Origin: Parachlamydiales bacterium
GTDB lineage: Bacteria; Chlamydiota; Chlamydiia; Chlamydiales; Parachlamydiaceae
Assembly: GCA_020051075.1 (NCBI GenBank)
Contig: JAGVJP010000011.1
Coordinates: 26,522 to 90,521 of the forward strand
Length of the DNA: 64,000 nucleotides
Direction of reading: 5' to 3'
The number at the start of each line of letters is the position of its first letter. The stretch's first letter is position 1. This document shows positions 1 to 8,142 of the stretch, one piece after another. Under the pieces are notes generated by a model. That model searched no databases and was not told the DNA's origin. It saw nothing but the letters and a program-made list of their open reading frames with translations. Position numbers and translations under genes: made by a program.

Positions 1-30
1 CGTTTTAAACCGAAAAGATCAAGCGTAACC

Positions 31-345
31 GGCAAGGGACAAAAGGGCCTAAGGGAAAGGGGACAAGGGACTTAAAACAGGATAAGCAAAAGGGACAGAA
101 CAGGATAGGCAGGATAGGCAGGATCGCTTCGCGGCAGGATAAGGAAAATGACAGGAAAATTTAGGCAAAAGTCTAACAAAAAAATAGAGAAAAATCTGTT
201 TCATCTTAGCATCATTATCTATCCTGCCGCGAAGCGATCCTGCCTATCCTGTTTTAAGTCCTTTACGTCCCTTTTTAGGTCCCTTTGGTCTCTTAGGTCC
301 TTGAGGTCCCTTGTCCCTTTCCCTTAGATCCCTTTTCCAGTCTAT
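31..345. repeat. Nested inverted repeat: family B arms outside family A arms
   Basis: The first 423 bases hold no gene. Outer arms (about 31-80 and 256-345) are family B: AAGGGAC and GGGACCTAA-like units on the left and their reverse complement on the right. Inner arms (about 98-148 and 219-258) are family A: ACAGGATAGGCAGGATCGC, then the GATCGCTTCGCGGC core, mirrored on the right. The centre (about 150-218) is AT-rich and unique. The layout suggests one palindromic element inserted inside another, or a composite element. No transposase is encoded. Confidence 0.85.
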
Positions 346-423
346 TAATAACAAAAACTTAAAAATAACTAAATATATCTTATTGTATAATTGGGAATAA
401 AACTTAATTGTTTTTGGTTTTTT

Positions 424-765
424 ATGAATGTGAATATATTTAATGATTACATAAAACTGAATCAGATTCTAAAAAAACTAGAGGATACTAAAGAACCATT
501 AAATGAAAAAGCTCTAGATAAAGTCATTAACAATGTGATGGTAAATATTGTTCAATTGATCAATCATAACCAACCAGGTGTGATTTCCCAAACTGAGGGT
601 CTAACCGAAGGAATCTCAGAAGTCCTTGTTAGATTAGCTCATCAATTAGAATTTTATAACAATCAAAATAGTTCAATCAACGATTTAGTTCAGGATATTT
701 TATCTGTTCGAACAACGCTTGAACATCCTCCTCCAGTGCAAGAAAAAAAAGTGAAATCGAACTAA
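424..765 (+). CDS. Hypothetical protein, probable 5' part of the following ankyrin gene
   Basis: This is a 113-residue product starting at the first ATG. The frame is open 33 bases further upstream to a TTG. I recognise no domain; it is hydrophilic and looks helical. It ends six codons after a run of eight A at 743-750. If one A were added there, translation would pass without interruption into the next frame, which is open from 723 onward and codes for the ankyrin/peptidase-like protein. No Shine-Dalgarno sequence is visible before the ATG. I infer that this is the N-terminal section of one larger gene of about 1,030 residues that is split by the homopolymer. A separate small protein remains possible. 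Confidence 0.5.
   Translation: MNVNIFNDYIKLNQILKKLEDTKEPLNEKALDKVINNVMVNIVQLINHNQPGVISQTEGLTEGISEVLVRLAHQLEFYNNQNSSINDLVQDILSVRTTLEHPPPVQEKKVKSN
743..750 (+). other. A8 homopolymer at the probable frameshift point
   Basis: Eight consecutive A occur where the frame of the upstream ORF (stop at 763-765) and the frame of the downstream ORF (open from 723, with no ATG until 873) overlap. One extra A joins the two. Runs of this length are known sites of RNA-polymerase slippage and of replication slippage. Confidence 0.55.
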
Positions 766-824
766 AAATTGGATTTTTCTGCGATATTAACTCACCTGAC
801 CACAACGGCGCAATCGCATGGGAA

Positions 825-3509
825 TTGGGGTTGTCGATAAAATATCGCAAACCATTCATCACGACCCGTTCGATGCTGCAAGGGACGAATATTTCGAACC
901 TTGTACAGACAAACAAAGCAAGTGGAGCACCGGAAATCATCCCTCAAAAGCTAAGTGTAGCAACAGAGTTGGAACAGCTGCTGTTAAACAGCCACGAGGA
1001 GTGGGAGATTTTCCAACAGTTAGATCCTGAGCACGGAGAGGAGTTTCTTGTATTTCTACCAAAATCGTTGAAACCAGAATACTCTGGCATGGAAAAGCTC
1101 CGAGCCCTTGATTTCGCGACTGATGGATCGCTAGGACAAACGACATTATCCAAAGCATTTGAGAGGCCGAAGAGAGGCGGAAATATTCAAGCCTTCTTCC
1201 GGCTATTTACCCCCACCCCTCAATTGGATAAGCTATTCTATACTGCAGGACATGGGAACGACTCTTCTGTTGCAGCGCTCAATCATCAAGACTACAAAGC
1301 ATACCTCGATTTTTTAGAGCAGCAGCTTTGTAAGGGGTTAATCATCTCATCTTGCTATTCGGGAGGCGAAACGTCTTTATTAGCGATGCCGAAAAAGAAT
1401 GAAAAAGAGGTCGCCAGTTTCGATGACGATCCAAAAAATCATACATTCACCACTCTTGTACGATCCATAGGCGATTTCCCTACCCTCTCTTACCAGGAAG
1501 CAGAAGAAAATCTAGGGGAGTTTTACGATAATGTCTCTGCATTTTTAGAGAGCAGCACACCAAAAACTCTCGCACACTTCCGGCATGTTCTTGAAAAGGT
1601 CGAAAAAGAAAAAACTAAAGCTGATATTAACTTAGTCAAAATCTATTTCCCACATTCTAAAGGTACTTCTGGAGGGTTTCGTTCAGTCGGAGAACATGGA
1701 AAAGGATTTGCCTTGACTTATCACCTCTTAAAAAGAAGGGAACTTGAATCAAAGAAGATTCAAGGTTTAACAGAACCAAACAAATTACAGGTGATTGAAG
1801 TAGAGAATAAGAGCCTTGTCGAAGTCCATCCACTTGTTACAGAACTCCCCCTTGTTTTCAAAGGCCCGCCTCCTGTCCTTCTCTCAATGATTCCAGGAGA
1901 TGCCCATCATACCATCAAATCAATCGCTGTTGAAGAAGGTTCGTCGGAACAATTTATTAATAAAACAATTGATTTTCACAAAAACAATTTCATCTCTGCT
2001 TCAAAAGGTTTTTTTGTTGGAAGCATCACTTCCACCGACCAACAATACCATGAAGTAGCTCTTTACATCTCTCCTGATAGGTGCCACTGTGTCTACCGTC
2101 AAGGTGATGCCTACTTCCTTTCTGATGGCACGACAACGCGATCGATTACCCCTTTTCAACATGCGTTAGCAGTCCGAGAAATTGCAGCAGCAACGACTCC
2201 TGATGAACAAGCCATTCGTTCATCCTCCGCAGGGCAAGAAAGTGAAAAAGACTTTCTAGAATCCCTTGATGGGGAAATATTCTGGAGCGCTGCGCCCTAT
2301 TCAGAGAGTGAACTAGAATACAGAAATTTAGCTTCTCAATTAGATCGGTTAATCTCAGAAGGAGAGATCACCGAAACATACAACGCATGGAATTTGACAC
2401 AGGAAGATAAACAAAGCCTTGTGTTCTATTTACTATCCGAAGAATACTTGAAAGAGGCAATCGACATTTTCTTGAAAGAAAACATGGATCCAAACATGAC
2501 AAATTTCAACGGAACCCCCATTCTAACCTTAGCCCTAACCTCTGACCATTCAGGCTTTTTCAATCATCTACTCATCAATGGAGCTAATCCTAATGCAAAA
2601 GACCCTGCCAATAATGGGTTTTCCCTTCTCCACTATGCTGTCATGGAAAATAAAGAAGTTGAACTGCATTTGCTTCTCAATCACCCTAACATTGACATCG
2701 ACATCAGAGACAACGATGGGCGGCCTCCAGTCGTCTACGCAGCAGATCGTTTCGACGTGTTAAATTTACTTTGTGCAAGAAATGCCCCTCTTAATAGCAT
2801 CATTGAGACACAAGAAGGTAAAATAGCGGAACAGAAAATAACCCCTCTCGGATTGATGGTAAGTCTTAGAGAAAACAATTCCATCCGAAACTTGCTGAGA
2901 CATAAAGCAGCTGACCCCAATGCAGGAACGCCATCTGCACTTGTTCTCGGCTTTTACAACAACGACGCTGAAATCATCAAACTGCTTCTTAAAGCAGGCG
3001 GAAAACCTTTTAGACAAACAGTCAATGGAGTTGTTCCCTTCAATGAAGCTCTGATGTGGAGCTCTCCAGAGATCGTAAACCTGCTGCTAAAGAGATATGG
3101 TGTTCGTCTTGACATTGAAGACGGGAATGGGATCTCTCCACTTTTTGCAGCGTTATTTTCAGGGAATAAAAAAATCATTAAACAAATGATGAAACGGAAA
3201 GCTCCTATTCCACAAGTGATCAGCAAAAACAATCAAGAACTGCTGGAAATTTATATAAAAAGATGCCTGATTGCTGGTGAGCATGCTTCGATCAAACAAC
3301 TTTTGAAATGGAATGATTCACAGTCAGAAGCCTTCAACTATGTTATTGGTAAATACCTGTTTGAGCAAGCGCCTGAACTTTTAGTTAAATATATGGGTTC
3401 AGGTTTAATCAATCCTATTGTAAAATCTCAGGATGGCACATCGCTGCTCGATGAAATTCTCAACCAAACTGAACCCCCCTCGCAAAAGGATGTAAATGAA
3501 GAAGATTAA
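825..3509 (+). CDS. Ankyrin-repeat protein with clan CD cysteine-peptidase-like His/Cys pair
   Basis: The ORF has 894 residues counted from a TTG; the first ATG is at 873 and neither has a clear ribosome-binding site. The frame stays open back to 723, and the peptide coded before 825 (including NGAIAWELGL and KPFI) looks like real protein, so the true N-terminus probably lies in the upstream ORF via the A8 run. Residues 135-181 show a hydrophobic strand ending in TAGHG (H143), then a second strand ending in SSCYSGG (C177). This is the spacing and pattern of caspase/CHAT-like clan CD peptidases. Residues of about 540-870 form ankyrin repeats (for example GFSLLHYAV and GRPPVVYAA). I infer a host-directed effector with possible proteolytic activity. 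Activity is unproven. Confidence 0.7.
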   Translation: MGLSIKYRKPFITTRSMLQGTNISNLVQTNKASGAPEIIPQKLSVATELEQLLLNSHEEWEIFQQLDPEHGEEFLVFLPKSLKPEYSGMEKLRALDFATDGSLGQTTLSKAFERPKRGGNIQAFFRLFTPTPQLDKLFYTAGHGNDSSVAALNHQDYKAYLDFLEQQLCKGLIISSCYSGGETSLLAMPKKNEKEVASFDDDPKNHTFTTLVRSIGDFPTLSYQEAEENLGEFYDNVSAFLESSTPKTLAHFRHVLEKVEKEKTKADINLVKIYFPHSKGTSGGFRSVGEHGKGFALTYHLLKRRELESKKIQGLTEPNKLQVIEVENKSLVEVHPLVTELPLVFKGPPPVLLSMIPGDAHHTIKSIAVEEGSSEQFINKTIDFHKNNFISASKGFFVGSITSTDQQYHEVALYISPDRCHCVYRQGDAYFLSDGTTTRSITPFQHALAVREIAAATTPDEQAIRSSSAGQESEKDFLESLDGEIFWSAAPYSESELEYRNLASQLDRLISEGEITETYNAWNLTQEDKQSLVFYLLSEEYLKEAIDIFLKENMDPNMTNFNGTPILTLALTSDHSGFFNHLLINGANPNAKDPANNGFSLLHYAVMENKEVELHLLLNHPNIDIDIRDNDGRPPVVYAADRFDVLNLLCARNAPLNSIIETQEGKIAEQKITPLGLMVSLRENNSIRNLLRHKAADPNAGTPSALVLGFYNNDAEIIKLLLKAGGKPFRQTVNGVVPFNEALMWSSPEIVNLLLKRYGVRLDIEDGNGISPLFAALFSGNKKIIKQMMKRKAPIPQVISKNNQELLEIYIKRCLIAGEHASIKQLLKWNDSQSEAFNYVIGKYLFEQAPELLVKYMGSGLINPIVKSQDGTSLLDEILNQTEPPSQKDVNEED

Positions 3510-3708
3510 TCCCCAAAGTGATCTCCCTTCTCTAGAAAAGGGATGTTGGTATTGCGAAAGCAGCACCGGAGAACAGGTTTTTTCTAAGGAGTTCGATACA
3601 TATCTACATCTCAAATGCTTGATTAACCAGTTGTCTGAGAATCCTGAAGATCCAGAAGCCCGGCTTTTGAAAGAAGAATTAGAGGCTGTAATATTAGAAT
3701 CCATTTGA
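3496..3708 (+). CDS. Small CxxC...HxxC protein, hypothetical
   Basis: This is a 70-residue product whose ATG lies 14 bases inside the end of the ankyrin gene. AAAGGA is correctly spaced before it, which suggests translational coupling. Residues 17-40 carry C-W-Y-C and later H-L-K-C, a spacing that could bind one zinc ion. The rest is charged and helical (leucine and glutamate rich near the C-terminus). I do not recognise a family. Its position suggests it is co-expressed with the ankyrin/peptidase-like protein, perhaps as partner or regulator; that is inference. Confidence 0.55.
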   Translation: MKKINPQSDLPSLEKGCWYCESSTGEQVFSKEFDTYLHLKCLINQLSENPEDPEARLLKEELEAVILESI

Positions 3709-3730
3709 TTTTGCTCGAGATTTTTTAGGA

Positions 3731-4097
3731 TTTTCGCTTCGCTGCCCCCGCCTACAACGCAGAGATCCGTTATAAGCCATACTTGTATCCACATCTTTTT
3801 GCAAAACTCTTACCCCTCTTGCAGCCCTTCGAGGCTGCGATAGTTAACTTGTTCATACCCAGGGCGTTGCCCTTACCATTACCCTGGGCTGTTGCAGTTT
3901 CAGTCCTTCGGATTGGTTGTGTTGCTATAGCCCGAAGGGCTCAAAATTGCAACAGCCCAGGGCAACGCCCTGGGTATGAACAAGTTAACTATCGCAGCCT
4001 CGAAGGGCTGCAAGAGTGCAAAGGTTTTAGACTGATACGTATGGCAAAAAGATGTGGGTACAAGTATGGTTATAGGCGGGGGCAGCGAGGCGAAAAG
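3731..4097. repeat. Long imperfect palindrome (about 370 bp)
   Basis: The two halves are near reverse complements over their whole length. The tips are CGCTTCGCTGCCCCCGCCTA on the left and the mirrored motif at about 4071-4097. Inside lie CTTGTATCCACATCTTTTTG and its mirror, then GCCCTTCGAGGCTGC, then ACCCAGGGCGTTGCCC, each mirrored on the right, meeting near 3905-3935. The ORF that can be read across it is a by-product. It resembles a non-autonomous mobile element (MITE-like) or an end-to-end inverted pair. Confidence 0.8.
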
Positions 4098-4155
4098 ACA
4101 AAAAAGCTCGACGAAAGCAAATTGGATCTCTATTTTTTCACAGCCTCTTACTCAG

Positions 4156-4733
4156 TTAGGAGTAAGCGATGTCGTAAAGTTCTTTTTTACAATGTCGGCA
4201 AAGAAATAGATGAATTTCCGGATCATCTACTACAGACTCATCTGTTGGGATATTTTCTATTAATTGATCCCACATCCCTTCATCCCAGCCTAATTCTTGC
4301 AAAAGAAAGTTCTTTTGTTCTTCATTTAGGCCTTTCAAGTACTTTGCATCAGCCAATCCGTGATATTCGCACGCGTCCTCGCAATGGGCAGCCCAATTGC
4401 AATCTTGCCTGGACATGTAACTTGGTGTTCGATATTGCACTTCATCGATAATCGACTTAGCGACCTTGTCATTGTATAAGGCTAAGGGTGAACAAAAATC
4501 GGCGTCAAACTTGGCTGCCGCACTGCCATCTGCAATACACCATGGACAAAGAGCGTCATCTAGATCTTCAAGCGAATAAACCGGGCCTGTATAGATGTAT
4601 CCTCGCTTCGATTGCAGCAAGCACAACATTCATCGCTTTTCTTTATGCTGCCAGTTTTTAAAGGATCAGGGTGATAGATAAATTGTGGGAAGGGAGGATT
4701 TTGGCTTAGATCTGTCTCTTGATCACGATTCAT
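4156..4733 (-). pseudogene. CbrC/UPF0167-family gene with a frameshift
   Basis: The C-terminal frame (4156-4629) carries the family signature GYIYTGPVYS followed by ALCPWCIADGSAAAKFDADF. The matching N-terminus is in another frame, starting at the ATG at 4733: it contains FIYHPDPLKTGSIKKSDECC, the expected start of CbrC proteins. The frames must join at about 4600-4612, within the stretch coding CCNR/RGYIY, so one indel disrupts the gene. The start overlaps the stop of the upstream hydrolase as ATGA, a classic coupled arrangement that confirms the true start. The repaired length (about 192 residues) fits the family. E. coli CbrC is linked to colicin E2 tolerance. A sequencing error is the alternative to a true pseudogene. 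Confidence 0.75.
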
Positions 4734-5485
4734 AGTTCGAAGCTCTGTCCCTTTTTGACAAAGCCTCTAAATCCATCTGCTCGAGCATCAGGAAGAGGGA
4801 GTGGCTGGTAATGATATAGCCACATCTTATTTTTTATTTCAGGGCTTAATCCTTTCAGTTCAGTATAATGAGCATGAACACCGCTCCTTTCTGAGGAGAT
4901 TTCACAATCTTGAAAAATAACGTCTACTTCTTGATATAAAGGGAGTAGAACTTCCGGTGTGAATTGTGTATCTGTAGTAATCAGGAATGTTTGTTCATCC
5001 CCCTTCACAACTAGTCCATAACAAGGCATTAATTTTGAGTCTTTTTTGATATGCACGGTCTGAAAAATTTTAATGTCGTGCTGCTCCCAGAAGAATTGAT
5101 GATTTTCTATCTCATGAACGTCAAAAAAGGTTGAAAGCTCAATTTTTTCATCCTGGAAGGGGTTCAAAGAAACAGAAAGAATCTTCCATAAACACTCCTT
5201 CAAAGCGGGATGAAGGTATAAATTGGGCTTAGAAGAAGGAGAGGCAAATTTTTTCCTAAAAGCTAACCATTCTAAACCTCCACAATGATCTGCATGGAGA
5301 TGGCTGATATAAACAGAATGAATATCTTTATAGGACAGGTTAAGATCATCTAACGCCAACCGAGCATCTGATCCGCAATCGATCAAAAGTTTCTTGTGAG
5401 AACCGGTTTCTAAGATCATATTAGAATGGTAATTTCCCTGTCCGACAGTGAATGCAGACCCTGTTCCAATAAAAGTTAGTTTCAT
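4730..5485 (-). CDS. Metallo-beta-lactamase-fold hydrolase
   Basis: The product has 251 residues. H62-x-H64-x-D66-H67 in SHLHADHCGG is the metal-binding motif of the metallo-beta-lactamase fold. A second Asp in the ITTDTQF/FQDCE region and late His residues (HAHYTE and LYHYQ) complete a two-metal site as in RNase Z-like and phosphodiesterase-like members. No signal peptide is seen, so it is probably cytoplasmic. The substrate cannot be told from the sequence. Its TGA overlaps the ATG of the cbrC-like gene, so the two form an operon. The start ATG follows an AAAGAG purine stretch. Confidence 0.85.
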   Translation of the reverse strand: MKLTFIGTGSAFTVGQGNYHSNMILETGSHKKLLIDCGSDARLALDDLNLSYKDIHSVYISHLHADHCGGLEWLAFRKKFASPSSKPNLYLHPALKECLWKILSVSLNPFQDEKIELSTFFDVHEIENHQFFWEQHDIKIFQTVHIKKDSKLMPCYGLVVKGDEQTFLITTDTQFTPEVLLPLYQEVDVIFQDCEISSERSGVHAHYTELKGLSPEIKNKMWLYHYQPLPLPDARADGFRGFVKKGQSFEL

Positions 5486-5539
5486 ATCATCTCTTTGCTA
5501 AGTGAAATAAAGACGCTACTGTAATCAGTTCATGAATAT

Positions 5540-7894
5540 TCAATCAACTGGTTTCACAACAAGATTCCGCACAGCGGTGCGGCCATAGTTATCCACGACA
5601 CGCACAACATATGTGCCTGATTTCGCTTGCCAAACCAGCGACCGATCCCGCTCACTGCTGCCAATAAATTCGTCGTTCAGAAACCAATAGAGCGTCGTCA
5701 CGTCGGCATCAGCAGTCGCAAAGAACAAAATAGGATTATCCGTGCTATCGTGGCGAACGGTGTAAAATAATCCTTGCTGCGGCGAGGTAATATGGGGCGG
5801 ATCGCCACCCATATTGCCAATCAGAGAAAAAGCGGGATCAAAAGGAGGAGGAGTGAGCCTCTGCACACCTGCTTGAGCAAAAATATTTAATATATCCGAC
5901 GGCCAAAATTCATAAACAACAAATTGCGTATCTTGATCGAAACAGCATGTTCGATATCCAGTCTTAGGATCCACAGCAATTTCACGATGAACATCATCGG
6001 TCTTAATAGGCGATTTTCCTGGAATAAACCAGGTGCTGACCGTATGAGGACAACAAGAAGTGGGTATTAAACCAGAAGCTTCACAAACCTGGACTTTGGT
6101 TAAATTCATCTGCGGGGTGGGTTGAATTCTATCGTTCAACCCCGGGGCTTTGGCGTAGTCCAGATGGGCAATTTCAACTAGATGCCGGTATACAGCTTCA
6201 ATAATATTAAAAAATAATGGTGCAGCAGCAGTCGTCCCAATAAACGATGGATTACTTTGGCTGTTAAAATTGCCAATCCAAAGCCCTAGGACATAAGGTC
6301 CAAACACTCCCACAGACCATGCGTCTCGATATCCTGATGAAGTCCCTGTTTTCCAGTATACATGCAATTGCTTATTCAACGCCTCGTTTACTGCATATGG
6401 CCGTGGAGTATCGCACAGCATATCCAACGTCAAGAAACTCGCTTCCGGACTTAATAGGCGCTCACCTTCTATTACAGGTTGTTCCATAACCGTACGTAAG
6501 GGCTTCCAAACCCCTTGATTAGCCAGCATGGCGTATAAGGCGACTAATTCCTCCATGGTCACTTCTGCACTGCCCAACGCTAAGGATAAGCCATAGGTTT
6601 GTTCTGGCTTTAATCGGCTCACATGAGCTTGCTGTATAAGCTGATATAGCGAAGGATTTTTCAACTGTTCTGCTAGATAAATTGCCGGGATATTCCGGCT
6701 TAAGATTAGTGCTTCTTTAGCTTTTATTGGACCAAGGAAATCATTGTCAAAATTTTCCGGATTATAATCACGGAAGCTGGTCGGAGCATCCTTCAAAACT
6801 GTATAAGGATGAATAATACCTTGATCAAGGGCAAGAGCATAAATGAAAGGTTTCAACGTCGAACCTGGAGAACGTTTAGCTCTTGTGCCATTAATCTGGC
6901 CTCCAATCGATGCATCGAAATAATCCCCTGAGCCGATTAACGCTTTCACCTCCATATTGCGGGCATCAACTAACATCGCAGCAGCGTTGTTGATTCCAAT
7001 CATTTTTTGCTGCTCGAGATATTGTCGAACCATATTCTCAAGCAATGTCTGCAACTGTAAATTTATCGTCGTCCTGACCTTTTTCTGATGATGAATTCGT
7101 AAAATGCGATCCACAAAATGGGGTGCAAGAAAAGGGAGATTTTTTTTCGTTAATTGCAAGGGAAGCTTTAACAGATTTTTATTCACATTATCTTCAGGAT
7201 GATGCTCAACCCAGCGCTGAAAAAGTCTGTGATAGGCTTTATGGAGATCATCTTGAAGAGGAGAAGCTGGCAGACGGCGTCTGGGATTTTGCGGCACCAC
7301 ACTCAACCTTAGGGCCTCTGCCAGATTCAATTGACTCGCTTGTTTGTTGAAATAAATCGTGCTGGCTGCCCCGATGCCCTCAATATTGCTGCCGTAGGAG
7401 GCAAGATTCAGATAGGCTTCTAGAATCTCATTTTTAGAATAAAACAACTCCAGCTGCAAAGCTTTTAGGATTTGCCAAAGTTTCCCGCTCATCTCTTTAG
7501 AGTGGATGCCATAACGGATCCGCGCCACCTGCATGGTGATCGTCGACGCACCGAACTGACGTGTGTTCAAAACATAGGTCTGCCAGGCAGCTTTAATCAT
7601 AGCGATGGGATTTACTCCCGGATGTTGAAAAAAATATTGATCTTCCTGCAATAAAGTCGCCTGGACGATCAAAGGAGAGATTTGATCCAAAGGTGTGTGT
7701 AAACGATATTTATCATCGGAAGAAAGGGTGATGCGCAATAAATGATGCTGCTCATCAAAAACAGCCTGTGAAAAATCGATCCCATCCAATAAAGGAGGCC
7801 GCGAAATAAACAACCTGCATACGAAGAAAAGAAAACAAACACCAATAACGCCTAAAACACATGTCACAGCTATTCGAACAATACGTTTACACAT
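5540..7894 (-). CDS. pbpC: Penicillin-binding protein 1C (class A, bifunctional)
   Basis: The ATG at 7894 is preferred over an upstream in-frame codon at 7960: it follows GAGAAGG at good spacing, and the extra 22 codons lie in repeat DNA. The product has about 784 residues. A single N-terminal membrane anchor covers about residues 5-30. The GT51 transglycosylase domain has the catalytic Glu in EDQYFFQHPG (about residue 84) and GASTITMQVAR. The transpeptidase domain has S-T-L-K near residue 345 and KTGTSSGYRDAW near residue 515. A C-terminal PBP1C-type beta domain ends in NLVVKPVD. It polymerises and cross-links peptidoglycan outside the inner membrane. It lies directly downstream of an alpha-2-macroglobulin gene, the same pairing as pbpC-yfhM in E. 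coli. Class A PBPs are missing from Chlamydiaceae. Confidence 0.93.
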   Translation of the reverse strand: MCKRIVRIAVTCVLGVIGVCFLFFVCRLFISRPPLLDGIDFSQAVFDEQHHLLRITLSSDDKYRLHTPLDQISPLIVQATLLQEDQYFFQHPGVNPIAMIKAAWQTYVLNTRQFGASTITMQVARIRYGIHSKEMSGKLWQILKALQLELFYSKNEILEAYLNLASYGSNIEGIGAASTIYFNKQASQLNLAEALRLSVVPQNPRRRLPASPLQDDLHKAYHRLFQRWVEHHPEDNVNKNLLKLPLQLTKKNLPFLAPHFVDRILRIHHQKKVRTTINLQLQTLLENMVRQYLEQQKMIGINNAAAMLVDARNMEVKALIGSGDYFDASIGGQINGTRAKRSPGSTLKPFIYALALDQGIIHPYTVLKDAPTSFRDYNPENFDNDFLGPIKAKEALILSRNIPAIYLAEQLKNPSLYQLIQQAHVSRLKPEQTYGLSLALGSAEVTMEELVALYAMLANQGVWKPLRTVMEQPVIEGERLLSPEASFLTLDMLCDTPRPYAVNEALNKQLHVYWKTGTSSGYRDAWSVGVFGPYVLGLWIGNFNSQSNPSFIGTTAAAPLFFNIIEAVYRHLVEIAHLDYAKAPGLNDRIQPTPQMNLTKVQVCEASGLIPTSCCPHTVSTWFIPGKSPIKTDDVHREIAVDPKTGYRTCCFDQDTQFVVYEFWPSDILNIFAQAGVQRLTPPPFDPAFSLIGNMGGDPPHITSPQQGLFYTVRHDSTDNPILFFATADADVTTLYWFLNDEFIGSSERDRSLVWQAKSGTYVVRVVDNYGRTAVRNLVVKPVD

Positions 7895-7936
7895 CACAAA
7901 CCTTCTCAAAAAACTGGAACCTCCACAAATCATGAG

Positions 7937-8142
7937 GAACAGGATGGGCAAAAGGGACAAAACAGGATAGGCAGGATCGCAAGCGGCAGGATAGGCAGGA
8001 TAAAAAAAACAATTTTACAGGATGGGGAAGATGAGAAGGATGGGTATGAATAAAAAATTATATCATTTATCTTATTTATCATTATCTTTCCTATCCTGCC
8101 TATCCTGCCGCTTGCGATCCTGCCTATCCTGTTTCTCATGAT
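7937..8142. repeat. Family A inverted repeat (GATCGCAAGCGGC subtype)
   Basis: The left arm (about 7960-8004) contains AACAGGATAGGCAGGATCGC, AAGCGGCAGGATAGGCAGGA. The right arm (about 8092-8135) is its reverse complement. The core is the CGCAAGCG variant rather than CGCTTCGCG. It fills the gap between the end of the alpha-2-macroglobulin gene and the start of pbpC, overlapping the last bases of the former. Confidence 0.85.

Noticed and set aside
3783..4451. 222-residue plus-strand ORF
   Set aside because: It runs through the long palindrome and then antisense to the cbrC-like gene; the peptide has no protein-like pattern.
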